DNA of 40,274 bases from Verrucomicrobiota bacterium (GTDB lineage: Bacteria; Verrucomicrobiota; Verrucomicrobiia; Opitutales; Opitutaceae), in assembly GCA_016871755.1 (NCBI GenBank), contig VHCJ01000026.1, forward strand, positions 1 to 40,274, read 5' to 3'. Made by a program: the position numbers and the translations under genes. This document shows, in pieces, positions 35,968 to 40,274 of this stretch. Below the pieces are notes generated by a model. That model made no database searches and was not told the DNA's origin. It saw only the letters and a list, made by a program, of their open reading frames with translations. How positions within the stretch are numbered: the stretch's first letter is position 1; each line of letters starts with the position of its first letter.

Positions 35968-36750
35968 TCAGAGACGGAAGAATCCGAAACCGCCGTCGAC
36001 GTCGAAGGCCGCGCCGGTGGAGAACGGGAAACGGTCCTCGGCCAGCGCCCGCACCGCCAGCGCCACGTCCTCGGGCGTGCCCCAGCGCCGGATCGGCGTG
36101 ATGCCCCGCTCGTCCTGAATGATGAGCTTGTCGTACTTCGCCTTCACCCCGGCGGTCAGGTCGGTGGCGATCACGCCGGGCCGGACCTCGTTCACGTTGA
36201 TCCCGTGCGGGGCGAGCCGCTCGGCGAACAACTTCGTCATCATGGAGAGACCCGCCTTCACCATGCAGTAGTCGCCGCGGTTGATGGAAGCGGTGTACGC
36301 GGAGATCGAGGTGATGTTCACGATGCGCCCACGAAAGCCGCGCGCATCCGGCTCCTGCGCGATCATGCCCCGCGCCACCTGCTGCGTGAGGAAGAACGGT
36401 CCCTTCAGGTTGATCCCAAACAGGCGGTCGAAGCTCTCCTCGCCGGAGTCAAGCAGGTCCGCCCGCACCTTCGGCCCGACACCGGCGTTGTTGACGAGCA
36501 GGTCAATCCGGCCGAACTGGGCCTGCGTCTCCGCGACAAGCCGGTCGCGATCCGCCGCGACGGCCACGTCGCCTTGGACGACGAACCCGTCGCCGCCCGC
36601 GGCACGGACGAGGCGAAGGGCCTCGTTGGCGGCCTCAAGGTTGCCGGCGTAGTTGATCGCCACGCGGTAGCCCGCGCGGGCGAGTTCCACGGCGATGCCG
36701 CGGCCGATGCCGCGCGAAGCGCCCGTGACCAAGGCGGAGGGAGTTGCCAT
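35968..36750 (-). CDS. Short-chain dehydrogenase/reductase
   Basis: A 260-residue classical [18 protein letters not shown] (residues 9-23) is the cofactor loop, [12 protein letters not shown] the NNAG motif, [20 protein letters not shown] followed by K the catalytic Ser, Tyr and Lys, and [11 protein letters not shown] the usual PG loop. INYAGN after strand 2 suggests NADP preference, but this is uncertain. It resembles 3-ketoacyl-ACP reductase and sugar-alcohol dehydrogenases; the substrate cannot be named. GGGAG lies just before the ATG at 36750, one of the few start regions here with a purine-rich site. It is cytoplasmic. Confidence 0.92.
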   Translation of the reverse strand: MATPSALVTGASRGIGRGIAVELARAGYRVAINYAGNLEAANEALRLVRAAGGDGFVVQGDVAVAADRDRLVAETQAQFGRIDLLVNNAGVGPKVRADLLDSGEESFDRLFGINLKGPFFLTQQVARGMIAQEPDARGFRGRIVNITSISAYTASINRGDYCMVKAGLSMMTKLFAERLAPHGINVNEVRPGVIATDLTAGVKAKYDKLIIQDERGITPIRRWGTPEDVALAVRALAEDRFPFSTGAAFDVDGGFGFFRL

Positions 36751-37042
36751 GCTCCCGAGCAAAACCCTCCCTTGCAGCCCGGCAAAACAAAACGCCGGCC
36801 CCGCCCGCGCCACCGGGGCACTGCGGGGGCGCGGGCCACCCACTGCAGGCGCCGATCCTCCTGCGCGGATCGAGCGTGGCGGAGCACCACCCCACGCCGC
36901 CTGGACCGCGCCTCGGAATCGGTGCGTCGCGGACGCGGGTCCGTTCACCGGCGCCGTCACCTAGGTTTTTTACGATCCTTTCCGGGTTAATCCGGCGCGA
37001 AACGCTGGCCCGCCCCACTCGGAGAGATACAGTAACGCCGTC
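36751..37042. other. Divergent intergenic region
   Basis: These 292 bases lie between the divergent SDR and GH13 genes. A T-run (TTTTTT) at about 36965-36970 and a lower-GC patch to 37030 probably hold the GH13 promoter. GGAGAG at 37021-37026 is too far from the ATG at 37043 to be a normal ribosome site. A tRNA-like appearance at 36849-36960 was considered and rejected. Confidence 0.4.
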
Positions 37043-38446
37043 ATGGTCACGCCTCGCCGCCTCCTTTGTTCCGTCCGACTCCTGCTTTGCGGCGCACTGC
37101 TTGCCCCGGTACTCATGGTGGCGGCACCGGCCCCGGAGCGGGAGAAGCCCTTGCCCAGCGCCCACCTGCCGGCGATCGGCGTGCCGGAGTGGGCGCGCGG
37201 CTCCACGATCTACGAGATCAACGTCCGGCAATACTCCGCCTCCGGGAAATTCCCTGCCGTCACCGCGGACCTGCCACGGTTGCAGGCCCTTGGCGTCGAT
37301 CTTCTCTGGCTGATGCCGATCCACCCCATCGGTGAACTCAACCGCAAGGGCACCCTTGGCTCCTACTACGCCGTGAAGGACTACCTCGCGGTCAACCCGG
37401 AGTTCGGCACCGAGCAGGACTTCCGCGACTTCGTCCGCGCCGCCCACGCCCGCGGCATGCGCGTCATCCTCGACTGGGTCCCGAACCACGTCTCGCCCGA
37501 CAACCCGCTCACCCGGACCCACCCGCACTTCTTCTGGCGCGACGCGGCGGGCAACCTCACGCCTCCGCACGGCTTTGACTGGACCGATGTGGTGCAGTTC
37601 GACTTCGACGCACCGGGGCTCCTTGATTACCAGGCCGACGTTCTCCTCCACTGGGTGCGGACCTTCGGCGTCGACGGTTTCCGCTGTGATGTGGCGTGGG
37701 GCCTGCCCACGCCCTTCTGGAACGAGGTGACGAAGCGCGTCCGGGCCGCCCGGCCGGATGTTTTCTTCCTCGCCGAGGCCGAATTGCCCCAGCAGCAGGT
37801 CGCCGCCTTCAATCTCTCGTACGGCTTCGACCTCCATCATGCGATGAACCAAGTCGCGCAGGGCCGGAAGACCGCTGGCGGGATCGACGACGCCCTGGCG
37901 AAGATCCGCGCGACCTTCCCGCGCGGCGCGGCGCTGATGATCTTCACGAGTTCCCACGACGAGAACAGCTGGGCCGGCACGGAATTCGACCGGATGGGCG
38001 CCGGCTACGCGCCGTTCGCCGTCCTCACCTTCCTGCTCGACGGCATGCCCATGATCTACAACGGCCAGGAGATCGGGCTCGACCGACGGCTGGAGTTCTT
38101 CGAGCGCGACCCGATCGTCTGGCCCGCCGGGATCCATCCCGCCACCACGCGGTACCAGGTCCTGACGCGGCTCCGCCGCGAGCACCCGGCCCTTCACACC
38201 GGTGCCGCGATGCGCCGCCTCGACACCACTGACAACGCCACCTTTTACGCCGTCGAACGCTCCGCCAGCGCCCGCAAGGTCGTGGGGCTCTTCAACCTCA
38301 CGGCGCGCGACGCGAAGGCCGACCTCTACGATGCGGCGCTGGTGGGACGGTGGCGCGACGCCTTTACCGGCGAAAAGGTCGAACTTGGGGCCCACGTGCC
38401 GCTCGACCTGAAGGGCTGGCGCTACCGGGTGCTGGTTTCGGAATGA
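37043..38446 (+). CDS. Exported alpha-amylase family glycoside hydrolase (GH13)
   Basis: A 467-residue GH13 enzyme. Residues 1-28 form a signal peptide (LLLCGALLAPVLMVAAPAP). The barrel has VDLLWLMPIHPIG, VILDWVPNHVSPD (region I), GVDGFRCDVAWGLP (region II with the Asp nucleophile), VFFLAEAELP (region III with the general acid Glu) and FTSSHDENSW (region IV). It breaks alpha-glucosidic links in starch-like glucans outside the cytoplasm. A short C-terminal beta domain ends near the stop. Its TGA overlaps an ATG at 38443, so the NTF2-like gene behind it is coupled. Confidence 0.95.
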   Translation: MVTPRRLLCSVRLLLCGALLAPVLMVAAPAPEREKPLPSAHLPAIGVPEWARGSTIYEINVRQYSASGKFPAVTADLPRLQALGVDLLWLMPIHPIGELNRKGTLGSYYAVKDYLAVNPEFGTEQDFRDFVRAAHARGMRVILDWVPNHVSPDNPLTRTHPHFFWRDAAGNLTPPHGFDWTDVVQFDFDAPGLLDYQADVLLHWVRTFGVDGFRCDVAWGLPTPFWNEVTKRVRAARPDVFFLAEAELPQQQVAAFNLSYGFDLHHAMNQVAQGRKTAGGIDDALAKIRATFPRGAALMIFTSSHDENSWAGTEFDRMGAGYAPFAVLTFLLDGMPMIYNGQEIGLDRRLEFFERDPIVWPAGIHPATTRYQVLTRLRREHPALHTGAAMRRLDTTDNATFYAVERSASARKVVGLFNLTARDAKADLYDAALVGRWRDAFTGEKVELGAHVPLDLKGWRYRVLVSE

Positions 38447-38463
38447 ACGCAGGAGTCCGCGCC

Positions 38464-38940
38464 ATGCACCCGAACGCCGCCCTGATCCACAATTTCTACG
38501 ACGCGTTCGCGGCGCGCGATGCCGAGGCGATGGCCGCGTGCTACGCGACGGACATCCGCTTCTCCGACCCCGTCTTCCCGCATCTCCGGGGACGGGACGC
38601 CGCCGACCTGTGGCGCATGCTCTGCGAAGCGGGCAGGGACCTCTCCATCGAGTTCGATGGCATCGAGGCCGACGACGAACGCGGGCGGGCCCGCTGGATC
38701 GCTCGGTACACCTTCGGCGCCACCGGGCGACCGGTCGTGAACGAGATCCATGCCTCCTTCCGGTTCGAGGGTGGACTTATCGTTGAACACGACGACGCCT
38801 TCGACTTCCGGCAATGGGCCCGGCAGGCCCTCGGCACTCCCGGACGCCTCCTCGGCTGGTCGGGTTGGATGCAGCGGCGGGTGCAGGCGCGGGCGGCCCG
38901 CCGTCTCCGCGCGTTCCAGCTGCAGAAGCGCCGCCGCTAA
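38464..38940 (+). CDS. NTF2-like (SnoaL-type) protein
   Basis: A 158-residue cone-shaped alpha+beta protein. NAALIHNFYDAFAARDAEAM and CYATDIRFSDPVFPHLRGRD are the classic start of NTF2-like/SnoaL proteins, and FGATGRPVVNEIHASFRFEG and LIVEHDDAFDF follow. AGGAG at 38451-38455 is eight bases before the ATG at 38464, so this start is chosen; an in-frame ATG at 38443 overlaps the amylase stop as ATGA and would add seven residues. The basic C-terminus (VQARAARRLRAFQLQKRRR) is unusual for the family. The role is unknown. Confidence 0.85.
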   Translation: MHPNAALIHNFYDAFAARDAEAMAACYATDIRFSDPVFPHLRGRDAADLWRMLCEAGRDLSIEFDGIEADDERGRARWIARYTFGATGRPVVNEIHASFRFEGGLIVEHDDAFDFRQWARQALGTPGRLLGWSGWMQRRVQARAARRLRAFQLQKRRR

Positions 38941-38981
38941 CCGCCAGACGGAACGCGCGGCCGGCACGCCCGCGCCCGCCT

Positions 38982-39101
38982 TCGGATTTGCCTCCGAACG
39001 GTCGCTACGTGGTCTCGGTCGACGGAAACGAGGTCGCACGCGAGGATCTGCTCACCTTCATGGGGGCGATCGACTTCGCGAAGCTGGCCAAGGTCAAGTG
39101 A
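38982..39101 (+). pseudogene. Orphan C-terminal fragment of an unknown protein
   Basis: From about 38982 the frame reads LPPNGRYVVSVDGNEVARED and then LLTFMGAIDFAKLAKVK, which looks like genuine protein: balanced composition, a beta-strand then an amphipathic helix. The codons before it in the same frame are a shadow of the NTF2-like gene. A GTG at 39009 could give a 30-residue peptide, but a lost 5' end is more likely. Its last eight bases overlap the stop of the convergent AraC gene. No homologue is recognised. Confidence 0.4.
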
Positions 39102-40074
39102 GCACCGGCCCGGCACCGGCGCGGATCCGCCCGGTCCGGAGTCGCTGCGGCGGCACTCCGTGCACCGCCCGGAAGCACCGGGAGAAGTGATCCGGGTCGG
39201 CGAAGCCGACCCGGGCAGCGGCTTCCTTGACGAGGCAATCCGAGCCAAGCAGGAACTCGGCCGCCAGATTCATCTTCCGGCGGAGGAGGTACTGGTACGG
39301 ACTCGTCCCTTGGTGGGTGCGGAACCAGCGGCCGAGCGTTGCCGGCTCGACGCGCACCCCGGCCGCGATCTGCTTCAGCGAGCGCAGTTGCTCCGCCCGG
39401 GCGTCGATGAACGCCTTGCTGCGCAGGAACGCCGCGTACACGGAGTCGCCCGGCCGCCCCGCGCGGCCGGAACCCGACTCCTCAAGGCGGAGGAGCCAGA
39501 CCTCGAGCAGGGCGTGGGCCAGCCGCGAAGCGAGCGGTCCACCCGGCACGGCGGCGCGCAGGAGATCCTCGGCCACACTGGTCGCCTCCGGGGTGACCGG
39601 CAGCGAACGTGCCGCGCCCACCGCCACGCCGCATCGGCGCAACCGCGCCGCCACGCCATGGCCCGCGAGGGCGAAGAAATACTTCTCCAGCGGCTCCGCC
39701 GGATCGCAGCGCAACTCCACCGCCGTCGCCGGTCCGTAGGCGAAGGCTTCGCCCGGACCCACCGCACGGCGCGCGCCATCGAGGGCCACCCAGCCCCGGC
39801 CGCCCACGATGTACTCGACCACGAAGTACGGAAAGCGCCTCCGCACCAGGGCATAGTCCGGCCGGCACTGCTCCCATCCCCCCATCGCGAGCGTCACGCC
39901 CCGCCCACCTCCGCTTCGCTGCCCGCGCCCGCGTCCGCGCTCGCGCTCCCGCTCCTCCCCGTCCGCCCGGCCACCGCCGCCGCCCGGCCCGAGGAAGAAC
40001 GTCCGCGACGCCGCCACTTGGGGAGACAGCAGCGGGCCGGACGGCGACGGCGGACGCGGACGGCGCGTGTTCAT
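39094..40074 (-). CDS. AraC-family transcriptional regulator
   Basis: A 326-residue regulator. A Gly/Arg/Glu-rich stretch fills about residues 30-60. The AraC-type sensing domain follows at about 65-180 (YFVVEYIVGGRGWVALDG, AVGPGEAFAYGP). Two helix-turn-helix units make up the C-terminal third (LKQIAAGVRVEPATLGRWFR, then VKEAAARVGFADPDHFSRCF and FRAVHGVPPQRLR). It probably senses a sugar or small ligand and controls nearby genes; the target is not in view. The ATG at 40074 has no ribosome site and GATAAA immediately precedes it. Bases 40075-40274 hold no recognised gene. Confidence 0.92.
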   Translation of the reverse strand: MNTRRPRPPSPSGPLLSPQVAASRTFFLGPGGGGGRADGEERERERGRGRGQRSGGGRGVTLAMGGWEQCRPDYALVRRRFPYFVVEYIVGGRGWVALDGARRAVGPGEAFAYGPATAVELRCDPAEPLEKYFFALAGHGVAARLRRCGVAVGAARSLPVTPEATSVAEDLLRAAVPGGPLASRLAHALLEVWLLRLEESGSGRAGRPGDSVYAAFLRSKAFIDARAEQLRSLKQIAAGVRVEPATLGRWFRTHQGTSPYQYLLRRKMNLAAEFLLGSDCLVKEAAARVGFADPDHFSRCFRAVHGVPPQRLRTGRIRAGAGPVLT

Positions 40075-40162
40075 TTTATCCAGTCTTGTGCGCGAATTTT
40101 CCGGGATTGTCGATTCGCGGGCGCATCATCGTCCCCCTAGGCTATGCGGAGATTATCCAGCT

Positions 40163-40230
40163 GGGGGGGGGGAAGACTCCTCCCTGATCCTCTCCTTCCA
40201 CCCCGCCACCCCGCCACCCCGCCACCCCGC
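40163..40230 (+). repeat. Ten-G tract followed by an 8-base tandem repeat
   Basis: A run of ten G (40163-40172) is followed after 26 bases by four exact copies of CACCCCGC (40199-40230). Both lie in the leader area between the AraC gene and the window edge. Such tracts are prone to slippage. No coding frame is supported across them. Confidence 0.8.
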
Positions 40231-40274
40231 CCGCCCAGCCTGCCTCGTCCCGCCTCTCCCGCTCCAACGTCCCT

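Noticed and set aside
36849-36960. tRNA-like stretch (frame reads GSSVAEH... and TRVRSPAP, as shadows of tRNA genes often do; GGCGCCG and CGGCGCC at the ends)
   Set aside because: No T-arm can be paired, no D-stem or anticodon stem fits, and the spacing is too long. The end match is common in GC-rich DNA.
40199-40230. CRISPR-like array
   Set aside because: The unit is 8 bases with no spacers; it is a simple tandem repeat.

Overview
The window is a high-GC (roughly two-thirds G+C), gene-dense bacterial chromosome segment. It most resembles the Verrucomicrobiota, probably an Opitutaceae-like member. This placement is inferred from gene content: many sugar-phosphate isomerase/epimerase (SIE) and Gfo/Idh/MocA proteins, an exported Ig-repeat protein with a duplicated C-terminal module, a two-domain polyphosphate kinase, and pyrimidine-rich leaders in place of Shine-Dalgarno sites. 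There is no phage, IS element, CRISPR array or plasmid function.

Layout. 90-5431 (+): a compact metabolic operon of an FAD oxidoreductase, a GlpD-type polyol-phosphate dehydrogenase, a class I aldolase and a GPH-family symporter. 5507-7012 (-): polyphosphate:AMP phosphotransferase. 7309-10901 (+): the conserved core rpmH-rnpA-yidD-yidC, followed by yebC. 11107-14165: a double-GNAT acetyltransferase, a probable DUF429-like protein, a tRNA with anticodon CAT (probably Ile2) and a DCC thiol-disulfide protein. 14319-17163 (-): an Ig-repeat surface protein that lacks its 5' end and is joined out of frame to the first codons of an unrelated gene, behind a structured leader. 17491-23746 (-): AddB-AddA helicase-nuclease, then a 33-residue bS22/mS38-like ribosomal peptide and a strong terminator. 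23821-27195: a divergent sugar-modification locus (SIE on one side, SIE plus Gfo/Idh/MocA on the other). 27352-33884: exported MsrB, XseA with a VTT membrane protein, an exported serine hydrolase coupled to an exported SIE, an M50 membrane protease and a periplasmic rhodanese. 34000-40074: a large Tat-exported protein of unknown function, an SDR, an exported GH13 amylase coupled to an NTF2-like protein, an orphan C-terminal fragment and an AraC regulator.

Together the genes suggest a saprophyte that takes up and modifies plant- or alga-type sugars, with routine information-processing genes between the metabolic blocks. I see no obviously new defence or mobile system. The most unusual features are the chimeric junction near 17.1 kb with its structured leader, the duplicated C-terminal module, the tiny ribosomal protein, the unknown Tat-exported protein, and the genome-wide pyrimidine-rich start regions. 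All product names rest on reading motifs by eye; no database search was run.
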